From NCBI RefSeq assembly GCF_003177035.1, contig NZ_CP029488.1, positions 3,850,501-3,914,500 of the forward strand: DNA of 64,000 nt. Reading direction: 5' to 3'. This stretch comes from Salinisphaera sp. LB1. GTDB taxonomy: Bacteria; Pseudomonadota; Gammaproteobacteria; Nevskiales; Salinisphaeraceae. Shown here one piece after another: positions 17,891-27,855 of this stretch (its first letter is position 1; each line of letters starts with the position of its first letter). The translations under genes and the position numbers were made by a program. The notes under the pieces were generated by a model. That model did no database searches and was not told the DNA's origin. It was given only the letters and a program-made list of their open reading frames with translations.

Positions 17891-20119
17891 ATGGTGCACT
17901 CGCGAATGCGCTTATCCGCTCTTGTTGACACGAGCCTCATCAGCCTGCAAGTGCGGAGTCGCCCGTGGGTCTTTTTTCTGCTGCCGGCGATCCTGATCTG
18001 GATCAGCGCCGACCTGAGCCGCTTTCTGAGCGTGCCGAGTTCGGCCAATACATCGGCGGTCTGGCCGCCGCTGGGTATCGCGCTGGCCGCTGCCTGGGTC
18101 TTTGGCCGGCGTTGGTTGATGGCCTATCCGCTGGTGGTCGGGGCCTGGTTTGCCACGCACGGTTACGCGCCATCGATCTGTCTGTTGTTCATGGCCGAAC
18201 AGGGCTTCGAATTGTTTGCCATGACCGAGCTGCATCGGCGCTATGTCGGCGAGCGCGACTTTCTATCCTCTCTTGCCGGCGCCCTGCGTTTCTACGGATA
18301 CGTCGCGGTGCTGGCGCTGCTGCCGGCGGCCGCCGCGCTGGCTTTTGCCTATCATCAGCTCGGCTATTTCGGCGAACAACCCTATGTCGGCGTATGGCTG
18401 TTTCAGTGGTTGCCCGAGGCGATCGGCGTGATTCTGTTTGCGCCACCGATGCAGCGTTTTTTCGATTGGTGCCAAACGCCGGAGCGGCCGAAGATCGACC
18501 CTTGGGCGGCACTGTTCGCACTGCTATTCGGTCTGGTGCTGCTGGCCAGCCTGGCGTTCGCGGCGCACAACCGCTACAACTACGCCCGCGGCCTGGATTA
18601 CCTGTTCTTCCCGCTCCTGATTGCGATGGCGCTCACCGGCTATGTCCGTAGCGCGCTGCTGGCCCTGCCGATCGCGGTGATCTGCACCCTGCTGGGGGTA
18701 TACCTCGGCACCTGGACAACCAGCCACCAGGCATGGAACGCGCTTGGCGAAGGGCTTTCATTCGCGGGCGTGCTGGCCATCATGACCCAGCTTGTCATGG
18801 CGACGACCATCGAACGTACCGGGCTCATTGCGTCGCTGCGCGACGCCAATCACCATGACGCGCTCACCGGTGAACTCAATCGCGCCGGCCTGGTGGATTA
18901 TGTCCGCCGCACCGATATCGCCGACACTCACCATTACATGTGCCTGACCCTGTGCCTGCGGGATTTTGTTTATTCCCGCGAGTTGTTGCCGGTGGCATTG
19001 GTCGATGCCTGCGAGCGTTGGACACTGGCAATGCTGCGCGATGCCCTGATCCCGGTTGCCGAGTGGGCTGCTCTGGCGCGCCTGGACCAGGGAATCTATA
19101 CCGCCGTCGTCGCCTATACGGATATTCACGCTGTGGACTCGCAGGTGCGCCGGGTTGCGGCCGCGATCAAGGGCAGAATCTTCCGCTCCGAAGACTGGGA
19201 ATATCAGGTCGACGTCACGATCGGGGGGCTGCCCTTTGCCAACAGCGACGCCATCGAGGATGTGATCACGGCCAGCCGCTACACGGCCACGGACATGACG
19301 CGCCGGTCGGTGCAAACGGTTCATTTCGACGCCCACTACCAGGCGCAGCTGGCCGACCAGCGGGCCGAACTCAGGCGGCTGGAGCAGCTCAAGCAGGCCC
19401 TTGAAAACAATCGATTCCAGTTGTTCGGGCAGCAGATCCGGCCGCTCGGCAACCGGGGCGCGCGCCATAAGATCGAACTCCTGCTACGCATGGTCGGCCC
19501 TGGCGGCGACTGGATTTCACCCGGTCAGTTCATGCCGGTGGCCAATCGATTCGACTACATGGTGCCGCTCGATCGCTGGGTCATCCGCCAAGCGTTCACG
19601 GACATCGCTGCGCGGGCCGATCAGGCAGCCCGTTACGATCAATTCAGTATCAATCTATCCGGATCGAGCCTCAGTCATTCGGAAACCAGCGCTTATGTCC
19701 GGAATGAAATCAAACGTAGCGGCTTGCCCGCTTCGTTGTTCTGTTTCGAAGTCACCGAAACCGAGGCGATCCATGATTGGGACGTGGCGCTGACGATTCT
19801 GGAAGAATTGAAGACGGCCGGGTTTGCGATCTCGCTCGACGACTTCGGTACCGGCCTGGCCACCTTCGACTATCTCAACCGGTTCGACTTCGACTACCTG
19901 AAAATCGACGGCAGCTTCATCCGCACGCTGGATACCAACGTCCGCAATCGGGAAGTGGTCGAAGCCATGGTGCTCGTCGCACGTCGGCGCTCGATCCGCA
20001 CGATTGCGGAATTTGTCGAAAACGACGCCATTGCAGCCCAGCTGCGGACACTTGATGTGGATTTCATGCAGGGCTTTGGCCTTCATCGGCCCGAGCCGCT
20101 CTCCGGTCTGCTGGCCTGA
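17891..20119 (+). CDS. MASE1 membrane sensor with degenerate GGDEF and EAL domain
   Basis: About 742 residues from the ATG at 17891; the frame is open to 17804, and ATG 17906 is another option, with no clear ribosome site at any. The first ~300 residues carry eight or so membrane helices of the MASE1 type (WPPLGIALAAAWVFG, then FGRRWLMAYPLVVG). The next ~170 residues align with GGDEF in place, but the signature loop is lost (LARLDQGIYTAVV), so cyclase activity is not expected. The final ~260 residues are an EAL domain: ELLLR in place of EALLR keeps the catalytic Glu, and INLSG, EVTETEA, DDFGTG, YLKIDGSF and AEFVEN are present. It is probably a membrane-bound c-di-GMP phosphodiesterase. Confidence 0.88.
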   Translation: MVHSRMRLSALVDTSLISLQVRSRPWVFFLLPAILIWISADLSRFLSVPSSANTSAVWPPLGIALAAAWVFGRRWLMAYPLVVGAWFATHGYAPSICLLFMAEQGFELFAMTELHRRYVGERDFLSSLAGALRFYGYVAVLALLPAAAALAFAYHQLGYFGEQPYVGVWLFQWLPEAIGVILFAPPMQRFFDWCQTPERPKIDPWAALFALLFGLVLLASLAFAAHNRYNYARGLDYLFFPLLIAMALTGYVRSALLALPIAVICTLLGVYLGTWTTSHQAWNALGEGLSFAGVLAIMTQLVMATTIERTGLIASLRDANHHDALTGELNRAGLVDYVRRTDIADTHHYMCLTLCLRDFVYSRELLPVALVDACERWTLAMLRDALIPVAEWAALARLDQGIYTAVVAYTDIHAVDSQVRRVAAAIKGRIFRSEDWEYQVDVTIGGLPFANSDAIEDVITASRYTATDMTRRSVQTVHFDAHYQAQLADQRAELRRLEQLKQALENNRFQLFGQQIRPLGNRGARHKIELLLRMVGPGGDWISPGQFMPVANRFDYMVPLDRWVIRQAFTDIAARADQAARYDQFSINLSGSSLSHSETSAYVRNEIKRSGLPASLFCFEVTETEAIHDWDVALTILEELKTAGFAISLDDFGTGLATFDYLNRFDFDYLKIDGSFIRTLDTNVRNREVVEAMVLVARRRSIRTIAEFVENDAIAAQLRTLDVDFMQGFGLHRPEPLSGLLA

Positions 20120-20697
20120 GCCGGACGCCGGACTCGAATGTCAGTCAGGCGACGAGGTGATCTCCGAGCAAGATCGTCAGCGCTTCGCTGAAGTCGCTGA
20201 TCAAAATGCCTTTGATATCCAGAGCCGGGGCCGCACACTTCGACCGCGCGTGTGCGGTGCAGCAGTGCCGTGAGCCGACCCGAGGGCCCCGTGTCTGGTC
20301 CGTCGTCGAATCTTTATCCATCGCGTATACTTCACAGCCGCCGGGTCGGCGGCCGTTCCGCGCCAGCCGGATACGCCGGCTGTTGCAATCGCGCCGGCCC
20401 ACCACTGTCGAACATAACTCGAAACCATGGATAAATGGTGGCCGCAGACTCAGTTACTCACACCTTTTGTCGCTGCCGCTCAGATTTGTGCAACGTTCGG
20501 GCTAAAGGCGGCCCGGCGTGCATAATTCCACGCGTCGGCGGATCGCATTCTGATGATCCTTAGGCGTCCGCGCTTATGGGGCCGGAAACTGGCAACTATG
20601 GCGAGCATAGGGCAGGCGTTGAGGACGATTATTCGGGATGGGCCTGGTACCGGCCGGCTGACATTATTAGAGCAACAAGAAATCGAGATATTCCGGT
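20120..20697. other. Intergenic stretch, no gene seen
   Basis: A minus-strand frame at 20145-20405 ends in a plausible helix (DFSEALTILLGDHLVA) but its first 60 codons look random and it lacks a ribosome site. 20610-20697 is more AT-rich and should hold the promoter of the glycan genes that follow. Confidence 0.4.
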
Positions 20698-21948
20698 ATG
20701 CTAATTGCGATTTATACCCCTAATCTTGACGGTGGTGGGGTGTGGTCATTCACACGGGTGTTGGTCACCGCATTGGTTGCCCGTGGCTACGCGGTCGATC
20801 TGGTCGTGGCCCGCGTCGAGTCGAGTCAGCTCGCGCTTGTGCCGCACGGGGTCCATACCTTTCCATTGACCAAGTCGTCATCGGCCCAGGGGTTGGTCAG
20901 TGCATTGCGTGCCTTCCCGAGAGACGCCGGGTGGCTGGCCCGGGCCTGCCTGGAGGGAAAAGGCGCGACGCGCCAGGTACGCTCGGTAGCCAGCCTGGCC
21001 CAGTATCTGCGGCACCGGCAGCCGGACGTGCTGATCGCGAATCTGTGGCAATGTGCCGTGTCGGCTATCCGTGCCCGGGCGCTTGCGAGCACGCATACCG
21101 GTATTGTGACCGTCGCGCATTTGGACAACTGGCAATGCCCTTTCCCGAGCGATGCCTCGCGCGCGGCGAAGCGATCAATTACCGCCCGCATGGTGGGACG
21201 GATTCATGCGCGTGCAGACGCGCGCGTCGCGGTTTCGACCGCTTTGGCCCGGGCGTTCGAAAAGGCCGTCGACCTGCCAACGCATGCGGTTCAGACCATC
21301 CCTAATCCCGTGGTCGATTCGACCCTGCTGGAAAGCATGCGCCGCCCGGTCGACCATCCCTGGTTCCGCGACGCCGACACGCCGGTTATCGTGGCTGTCG
21401 GCCGACTGCATCCGCAGAAGGGCTTCGACGTGCTCATCGATGCCTTCGCGTGCGTACGTCAGCGACGAACCGTACGGCTGGCGATTCTTGGCGATGGGGC
21501 CGAGCGGTCTCGTCTTGAGGCCCGGGCATCGCAGGCCGGGCTGGCCGACGATATCGCTTTCATGGGGTGGGTGGATCATCCGGCCGCTTTCATGGCGCGT
21601 AGCGCAATGCTCGTTTCGGCCTCGCGCTTCGAAGGATTACAGCATGTATTGATCGAAGCGCTGGCCTGCGGTTGCCCGGTGGTGGCCACGGATTGCCCGA
21701 GCGGACCGGCGGAGGTGCTCGGCCATGGCCGCTACGGTCGGCTGGTTGCCGTTGATGATATTGCCGGTCTGAGTGCCGCGATCGAAGAAACGCTGGATTC
21801 GCCCCCGGACAAGGCCCTGATGGAAAAGCGCGCATCGGATTTTTCGGTGGAGAGATCGGTGGATCAATACGAGACACTGATCTCCGGACTGCGGCCTCGG
21901 CACGATCGCCCCGAGCCAGCCGGCGTCGTGGCACCGGGGGCATCGTGA
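20698..21948 (+). CDS. GT4-family glycosyltransferase
   Basis: 416 residues, two Rossmann-like halves (GT-B fold). The N-terminal half opens with a glycosyltransferase-type strand and a GGGVW loop. The C-terminal half has the donor-binding signature: VGRLHPQKGFDVLIDA near 235, then RFEGLQHVLIEALACG near 309-324 with the E-x7-E motif, and PSGPAEVLG. This transfers a sugar from a nucleotide-sugar to a surface glycan or lipid acceptor. It overlaps the next gene (O-antigen-ligase type) by 4 bases (GTGA), so the two act in one polysaccharide pathway. No strong ribosome site is visible before the ATG. Confidence 0.9.
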   Translation: MLIAIYTPNLDGGGVWSFTRVLVTALVARGYAVDLVVARVESSQLALVPHGVHTFPLTKSSSAQGLVSALRAFPRDAGWLARACLEGKGATRQVRSVASLAQYLRHRQPDVLIANLWQCAVSAIRARALASTHTGIVTVAHLDNWQCPFPSDASRAAKRSITARMVGRIHARADARVAVSTALARAFEKAVDLPTHAVQTIPNPVVDSTLLESMRRPVDHPWFRDADTPVIVAVGRLHPQKGFDVLIDAFACVRQRRTVRLAILGDGAERSRLEARASQAGLADDIAFMGWVDHPAAFMARSAMLVSASRFEGLQHVLIEALACGCPVVATDCPSGPAEVLGHGRYGRLVAVDDIAGLSAAIEETLDSPPDKALMEKRASDFSVERSVDQYETLISGLRPRHDRPEPAGVVAPGAS

Positions 21949-23345
21949 GCTTGTTTCGCAACAATCAGTACGCCGCTGCATCCGGGAAATCAGACTTGCT
22001 GCGGCCCGCGCCGGCCCAGTCACTTGGCCAACGTCTTCCAGAGGCTCGGGAGATGGTTGGCGTATTCGGATTGTATCTGCTCGCCTTTTTCCAGATTGCG
22101 AACAAGACGGCGGCGCTGGTGGGCCTGTTGTTGATGCTGCTTGCCGCCATCGGCGGCTGGCGGGGGTTTCGGGCGACGCTGGCGCGTAGCGATGTCGCGT
22201 GGACCACCCTCGTCTTGAGCTTTTATGTGGTGCTCCGAGCGGTGGTAGGCGCTTGGCAGCAGCCCGCACTGGCCGACGCCAACTACCACAGTTTGACGGA
22301 CTGGATGCTTTTGCCGTTGTTCCCGCTGGTGGCCCTGTATAGCCGCGGCGACAGCCGACGCATACGACGGGTACTGGCCGTGGCTATGGTGGGTTCGCTG
22401 CTGGGTATGGCGCTTCGATCGAATTGGCCGGCCATCGCGCAGGCCTGGTTGGACAGCGGACGAGCGCACTGGGGGCTGCCGATCATTTCGTCCGCGCTTT
22501 ATCTCGGCACCCTTTTGATCGGTTGGCTGGCCTTTGCCGGGCAGATGATGCGCCCAGGCCGTTACGGGTGGCTGCGAACGATGGCTTGGCTGGCCCTGGC
22601 AGCAATCATGGGCGAAATGCTGTTCTTGACACAGTCCCGATCCGTGCTATTGTCGCTAGTTATCATTCTGCCCGGCATGGGGCTGATCAAGCTCTGGCGC
22701 ACACCGGATCCGGCGCTTCGCCGGCGCGGTATGGTGATGGCCACGACCATCTTGATCGGCGTCGTCACGCTGGCAATGGCCAATCGCGGGCCGATTGTCG
22801 CTCGGTTTTACAAGACGAGCGAAACAGTTCAGGCCATATCCACTTTCAAAATCAATAAAGTTCCCGAAACCTCGCTCGGGCAACGTGTCTGGCTCTTCCG
22901 GTTCGGCAGCCGGATGTGGCTGAAACACCCGGTGTGGGGGTGGGGCGCCGGTTTCGAGGCGACCACGATGTGGTCGGACGCGCCGCTGTCGCCCGACCCG
23001 AGATTCCGCTACTATCCGCACCTACATGACGGCTATCTGGAAACACTGGTCCGATTCGGCGCCATCGGTTTCGGCGTGGCCGCATTGCTGGCGTTTTTCT
23101 TGGCGCGCGGCCTCTGGCGGGCTTGGCGACGTGGCGATGTACCCGTTGATATCGGTCTGTTCCTGGTTGCTTCCGGCCTGCTTGCGGCACTAACCAACCT
23201 GACGGATTTCCGTCTCACGCATAAGCCTTATGCCTTCTACAGCATCCTGCTCCTGGGATTGATGTACGGCTATACGCTGAAAAGTCTGAAACCGCGGCGC
23301 GCGCCGCCGCCCGACCGATCTCACACCGCGACCACCCCGGGTTAG
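21945..23345 (+). CDS. O-antigen ligase/polymerase family membrane protein
   Basis: 466 residues with about ten membrane helices and a larger periplasmic loop between about residues 290 and 370. That loop has the Wzy_C/WaaL pattern: GQRVWLFRFGSRMWLKHPVWGWG and then HLHDGYLETLVRFG, with the conserved His and Arg. It starts with GTG, whose last two bases are shared with the stop of the glycosyltransferase gene, so translation is coupled. The protein either polymerises O-units or ligates them to lipid A-core; sequence alone does not separate these. The charged Pro-rich tail after residue 445 is cytoplasmic. Confidence 0.9.
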   Translation: MSLFRNNQYAAASGKSDLLRPAPAQSLGQRLPEAREMVGVFGLYLLAFFQIANKTAALVGLLLMLLAAIGGWRGFRATLARSDVAWTTLVLSFYVVLRAVVGAWQQPALADANYHSLTDWMLLPLFPLVALYSRGDSRRIRRVLAVAMVGSLLGMALRSNWPAIAQAWLDSGRAHWGLPIISSALYLGTLLIGWLAFAGQMMRPGRYGWLRTMAWLALAAIMGEMLFLTQSRSVLLSLVIILPGMGLIKLWRTPDPALRRRGMVMATTILIGVVTLAMANRGPIVARFYKTSETVQAISTFKINKVPETSLGQRVWLFRFGSRMWLKHPVWGWGAGFEATTMWSDAPLSPDPRFRYYPHLHDGYLETLVRFGAIGFGVAALLAFFLARGLWRAWRRGDVPVDIGLFLVASGLLAALTNLTDFRLTHKPYAFYSILLLGLMYGYTLKSLKPRRAPPPDRSHTATTPG

Positions 23346-23387
23346 CGCATGACGAGAGGCGGAACGCGTGGGTCGAACGCCCAATGA

Positions 23388-23615
23388 GCGGCGCCCTACC
23401 CGGAAGAAATTCGCCACAATGCGGGCTATCCGATCGCGCAACTGCGGCAGCGCTATGTCTCTGATGACGGGAAACCGATCAAATCGGCTACAGCGGTATT
23501 CGTGAAATCCGGACGTGATGGGTGGCACTCGCTACCACGTACCATGTACGGATCGGAAAAACCCCAGGGGCGAATCACTGTCCGGACCAATCGGCTCATA
23601 TTCCGAAATCGCTGA
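23388..23615 (+). pseudogene. Start-less coding-like fragment of unknown family
   Basis: This frame opens just after a TGA and runs for 75 codons without a usable start. It reads YPEEIRHNAGYPIAQLRQRY, then KSATAVFVKSGRDGWHSLP, which looks like the end of a real protein and not random sequence. I do not recognise the family. It lies between the glycan pair and the Hsp70 remnant and is probably debris of the same rearrangement. Confidence 0.35.
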
Positions 23616-23717
23616 AGCGAAGGTCCAGGCGACCGCAGCCAGTCGGCGACTGTTTCAGCGAGTGGCGTGCGATGCAGCCGCAGGGCTTGATCCACATGCG
23701 CCGTGGCACGATCACGC

Positions 23718-24153
23718 TCACCGGCGGCAAGACAGATCAGCGCCTGCTGAAGCTGGCGCGCCGGCGGCAACGCACAGATCCGGACCGATTTCGCCGCGCG
23801 GCGCGATGCCGAATTCGGCTTCCAGAGGGGCGGCGATGAGCGGTGTCCGCGTGCCCCCACCGACCAGCAGCACATCATCCGGGTCCGAGCTGGTCAATCC
23901 TGCATCGCTCAAGGCGATATGCATGGCTTCCATGGGTTTCGGCAACGTAGGGCTCGATCATGGCCTCGTAGTGATTGCGCGCCAATTCCACCGACAAATT
24001 GACCGGCCGGCCGTCTTTTTTCAGCAGATACTCTTCCTCGATGGTCACGTACGGCTGGTCGGACAGCGCGATCTTGGCGTTCTCCGCGGCGCGTTGCAGA
24101 CGGGCCACGGCCTTGTCGCGAGCCGCGGTCATCGAGAAGACAGGGGCGACATA
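23718..24153 (-). pseudogene. Truncated, frameshifted Hsp70-family gene
   Basis: Two minus-strand frames join into an Hsp70 ATPase-domain piece. The first (24153 down to about 23945) reads KAVARLQRAAENAKIALSDQ and KDGRPVNLSVELARNHYEAMI. The second (23945 to 23718) reads ALSDAGLTSSDPDDVLLVGG, then TRTPLI, the adenosine-binding motif of Hsp70. The break lies near 23945. The N-terminal phosphate loops and the C-terminal substrate domain are absent. The 5' side is cut exactly where the 285-bp repeat begins (24154), so the repeat probably caused the truncation. Confidence 0.75.
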
Positions 24154-24441
24154 GACTATGTCGCGCCAAGGTTTAGGCTGCGGCCGCTCTGCCGGTTCAC
24201 CGCCCGCACGTGCGTGGATGTAACGATGCACCTCGTCGGCATCGCAGCCTACGCCGCCTTCAAACGTCTGTTGGTACGCCAGGGGCCAAGCCTACTCACG
24301 AGCAAAAATGCAACCAAGAAAATGACGCGTGCATAGACTTTCCGGCTAGTACTTCAAGACTAGCGCCTCGATTTCTCTCGGCATCTTGCAAGATGCGAGG
24401 TCTTGCTTCCTTTTTGCGCACAACGCAAGATCTGACCCCGA
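24154..24441. repeat. 285-bp tandem direct repeat, copy 1
   Basis: Begins GACTATGTCGCGCCAAGG and ends near CGCAAGATCTGACCCC. Copy 2 starts at 24451 with the same bases and runs to 24731. The copies differ at scattered sites and by a few short indels. On the minus strand both can be read as EVHRYIHARAGGEPAERPQP followed by KPWRDI, a possible protein tail. The two copies are separated by 9 bases. The origin is unknown; a non-autonomous mobile element or the ends of a lost transposase gene would fit. Confidence 0.85.
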
Positions 24442-24450
24442 GCGCCCGGA

Positions 24451-24731
24451 CTATGTCGCGCCAAGGTTTAGGCTGCGGCCGCTCTGCCGGTTCACCGCCC
24501 GCACGTGCGTGGATGTAACGATGCACCTCGTCGGCATCGCAGCCTACGCCGCCTTCGCACGTCTGCTGGTACGACAGGGGCCACGCCTACTCACGAGCAA
24601 AAATGCAACCAAGAAAATGATGCGTGCATAGACTTTCCGCCTAGTGCTCCAAGACTAGCGCCTCGATTTCTCTCGAAATCTTCAAGATAAAAGGCCTTGC
24701 TTCCTTTTGCGCACAATGCAAGACCTGACCT
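24451..24731. repeat. 285-bp tandem direct repeat, copy 2
   Basis: Same unit as 24154-24441, with changes mostly in the last third (for example AAATCTTCAAGATAAAAGG in place of a GC-rich hairpin-like stretch). It ends at the phrase CAAGACCTGACCT. A third, short relative of this end phrase occurs at 25454. Confidence 0.85.
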
Positions 24732-24755
24732 CGGCCTCCCCGCTGATCGCTCGCA

Positions 24756-25232
24756 TCACCCCAGCAGCAGATCGCCTTCGATGGGGATGAACTCGCTCGC
24801 GGCGTGAATCAGCGAATTCGCGGTCAGCTGAGGTACGCCGTAGACCTCGACACGCTTGCCATGCACCTCGCGGATTTTCTGGGCCAGCAGATCGAAATCG
24901 CCATCGCCTGAGGCCAGCACCACGACGTCCGCCTGCGCCGCAAATTCGATGGCATCGAGCGTTATCCCCACGTCCCAATCGCCTTTGGCGGAGCCATCCG
25001 CGCGCTGGATGAACGGCTTGAGCTTCACGGCAAAGCCGATTGTTCGGAGTGTGTTCTGAAACCCACGCTGCTTGGCGTCGCCCCGGTCGGTGGCATAGCA
25101 GCGTGCGGTCAGCACCTCACGGTTCGCCGTCACCTTCGCCCAGAATCGGCGGTAGTCGAACTGTTTGCCGTAGGCGTCGCGCACGGTGTAGTAGACGTTC
25201 TGCGTGTCGACGAAGATGGCGACGGTGGTCAT
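24756..25232 (-). CDS. NYN-domain (LabA/DUF88-type) putative ribonuclease
   Basis: 158 residues, almost entirely one NYN domain of the PIN-like nuclease group. Acidic residues expected to bind metal are in place: FVDTQN at residues 7-12, GDWDVGITLDA near 90 and ASGDGDFDLL near 107. The protein should be a cytoplasmic RNase or RNA-binding regulator. The ATG at 25232 opens the domain directly. It stands alone between repeat debris and guaA. LabA-type NYN proteins are linked to KaiC clocks in cyanobacteria, and a KaiC-like gene occurs at 60101, but the two are 35 kb apart and no link is shown. Confidence 0.87.
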   Translation of the reverse strand: MTTVAIFVDTQNVYYTVRDAYGKQFDYRRFWAKVTANREVLTARCYATDRGDAKQRGFQNTLRTIGFAVKLKPFIQRADGSAKGDWDVGITLDAIEFAAQADVVVLASGDGDFDLLAQKIREVHGKRVEVYGVPQLTANSLIHAASEFIPIEGDLLLG

Positions 25233-25453
25233 AAAACGGGATCCCTACGCATGCTCGAGCGTTGGCAGTGTAACCGGATGACAACGAGCTTGATGGCGAG
25301 AATTTTCAGCGACGGAACACGCTTCTTTGCGGCAAAACGCTAAACGGGCCCGCCCCTATCATTTCGCATTCGAAGCGTATCCGAGTCGCGGTATCAGCGC
25401 TGCGAAAGGGAACCGGCCTGAGGGGGTGGCATTCTCCGAGCCGACCCAGCTGA

Positions 25454-25479
25454 GCGCACAACACAAGACATGACCCCGA
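25454..25479. repeat. Third copy of the repeat-end phrase
   Basis: GCGCACAACACAAGACATGA followed by CCCC matches the ends of the 285-bp repeats (24419-24441 and 24712-24731) with few changes. It suggests that the end phrase itself is a dispersed motif. The rest of 25233-25520 holds no gene. Confidence 0.6.
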
Positions 25480-25491
25480 CCGCTGTCACGG

Positions 25492-25520
25492 GGCAGCAGT
25501 TGTCAACTGACAACTGCTGC

Positions 25521-25521
<1 letters not shown>
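25492..25521 (-). terminator. Perfect 14-bp hairpin immediately after guaA
   Basis: GGCAGCAGTTGTCA and its exact complement TGACAACTGCTGCC are separated by two bases; the stem reaches the first base of the guaA stop codon. There is no T-run, so intrinsic termination is uncertain. It could protect the mRNA 3' end or be a mobile palindrome. Confidence 0.45.
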
Positions 25522-27098
<1,577 letters not shown>

Positions 27099-27116
27099 CG
27101 TTGTTCCAAGCTCGGT

Positions 27117-27221
27117 GGTGATTCCTGAAGGCGTTTATCCACAGATTTCACAGATTACGCAGATTTATTGGCGGTTAAACGACTGTGCTGTAGATGCTTT
27201 TCGGGCGCTGCCGGGTTGGGC
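27117..27221. repeat. 105-bp intergenic repeat between guaB and guaA, copy 1
   Basis: Contains TTTATCCACAGATTTCACAG, then ATTACGCAGATTTATTGGCG and a tail GATGCTTTTCGGGCGCTGCC. A second copy is at 27383. This is the family of intergenic repeats built on AGATTACGCAGATT and CTGCGTAGATCTGCGG found in various proteobacteria. No protein role is implied. The whole stretch 27099-27855 has no gene that I support. Confidence 0.85.
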
Positions 27222-27324
27222 GTTCGTGAACTGGCGGGATCGGGGCGCTTCATTCATTGACGTGTGCTCCAAGCGCGGGAAGTATCTCGATTTACGACCC
27301 GCCATACCCGACATCCTGTCTTAA

Positions 27325-27353
27325 ATCTGCGTGCATCTGCGTAGATCTGCGGA
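27325..27353. repeat. CTGCGTAGATCTGCGGA repeat, copy 1
   Basis: ATCTGCGTGCATCTGCGTAG followed by ATCTGCGGA. A nearly identical copy is at 27746 and reduced forms lie near 27510 and 27648. Together with the 105-bp units it forms a repeat cluster. Confidence 0.75.
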
Positions 27354-27382
27354 CAAATTTTAGAGAATCTTTCGATATCTTT

Positions 27383-27487
27383 GGTGACTCCTGGAAGCGT
27401 TTATCCGCAGATTTCACAGATTACGCAGATTTATTGGCGGTTAAACGATTGTGCTGTGGATGCTTTTCGGGCGCTGCCCGGTTGGGC
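27383..27487. repeat. 105-bp intergenic repeat, copy 2
   Basis: Matches 27117-27221 with about seven scattered changes and no evident gap; 161 bases lie between the copies. Confidence 0.85.
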
Positions 27488-27745
27488 AGCATGTTCTTTC
27501 TAAAGCATTGTCCGCAGATCGACGCAGATCACGCAGATGGCGGTTGGGCTTTCGTGGCGTTGTGCGATCGTGGCGCGGCGAGGTTTAACGCTTCGCTCGC
27601 TAAATGCCATGGGTCCTTCCCGAGTACCAACCTGGCTGTCTTAGATCTGTGTAATCTGCGGATAAATAAGGAAGCAATCTCCGTACCCATTCGACGCACA
27701 TCGGTGCGCCTACACGACGTCATCTGATCGAACTGCTTGTCTTCG

Positions 27746-27774
27746 ATCTGCGCGCATCTGCGTAGATCTGCGGA
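27746..27774. repeat. CTGCGTAGATCTGCGGA repeat, copy 2
   Basis: Same unit as 27325-27353 with one change, followed by an A-run. Confidence 0.75.
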
Positions 27775-27796
27775 AAAAAACTCTTCTCCAAAACAA

Positions 27797-27830
27797 GAAA
27801 AGCGCAGACCCAACCAGACCTGCGCTTTTC
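27797..27830. terminator. Terminator of guaB, bidirectional
   Basis: GAAAAGCGCAG and CTGCGCTTTTC form an 11-bp stem with a 12-base loop. On the minus strand the stem is followed by a TTGTTTT run, which fits intrinsic termination after guaB, 26 bases beyond its stop. Confidence 0.85.
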
Positions 27831-27855
27831 GTATTCACAGCACGCCGGACACGCT

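Noticed and set aside
24154-24731. Tandem 285-bp repeats considered as a CRISPR array
   Set aside because: There are only two long units with a 9-base spacer and no short repeats with unique spacers. No cas gene is near.
27257-27727. 156-codon frame in the guaB-guaA gap
   Set aside because: It runs through the AGATTACGCAGATT-type repeats, and its peptide (DFTDYADLLAVK and similar) is the translation of those repeats. No ribosome site supports it.
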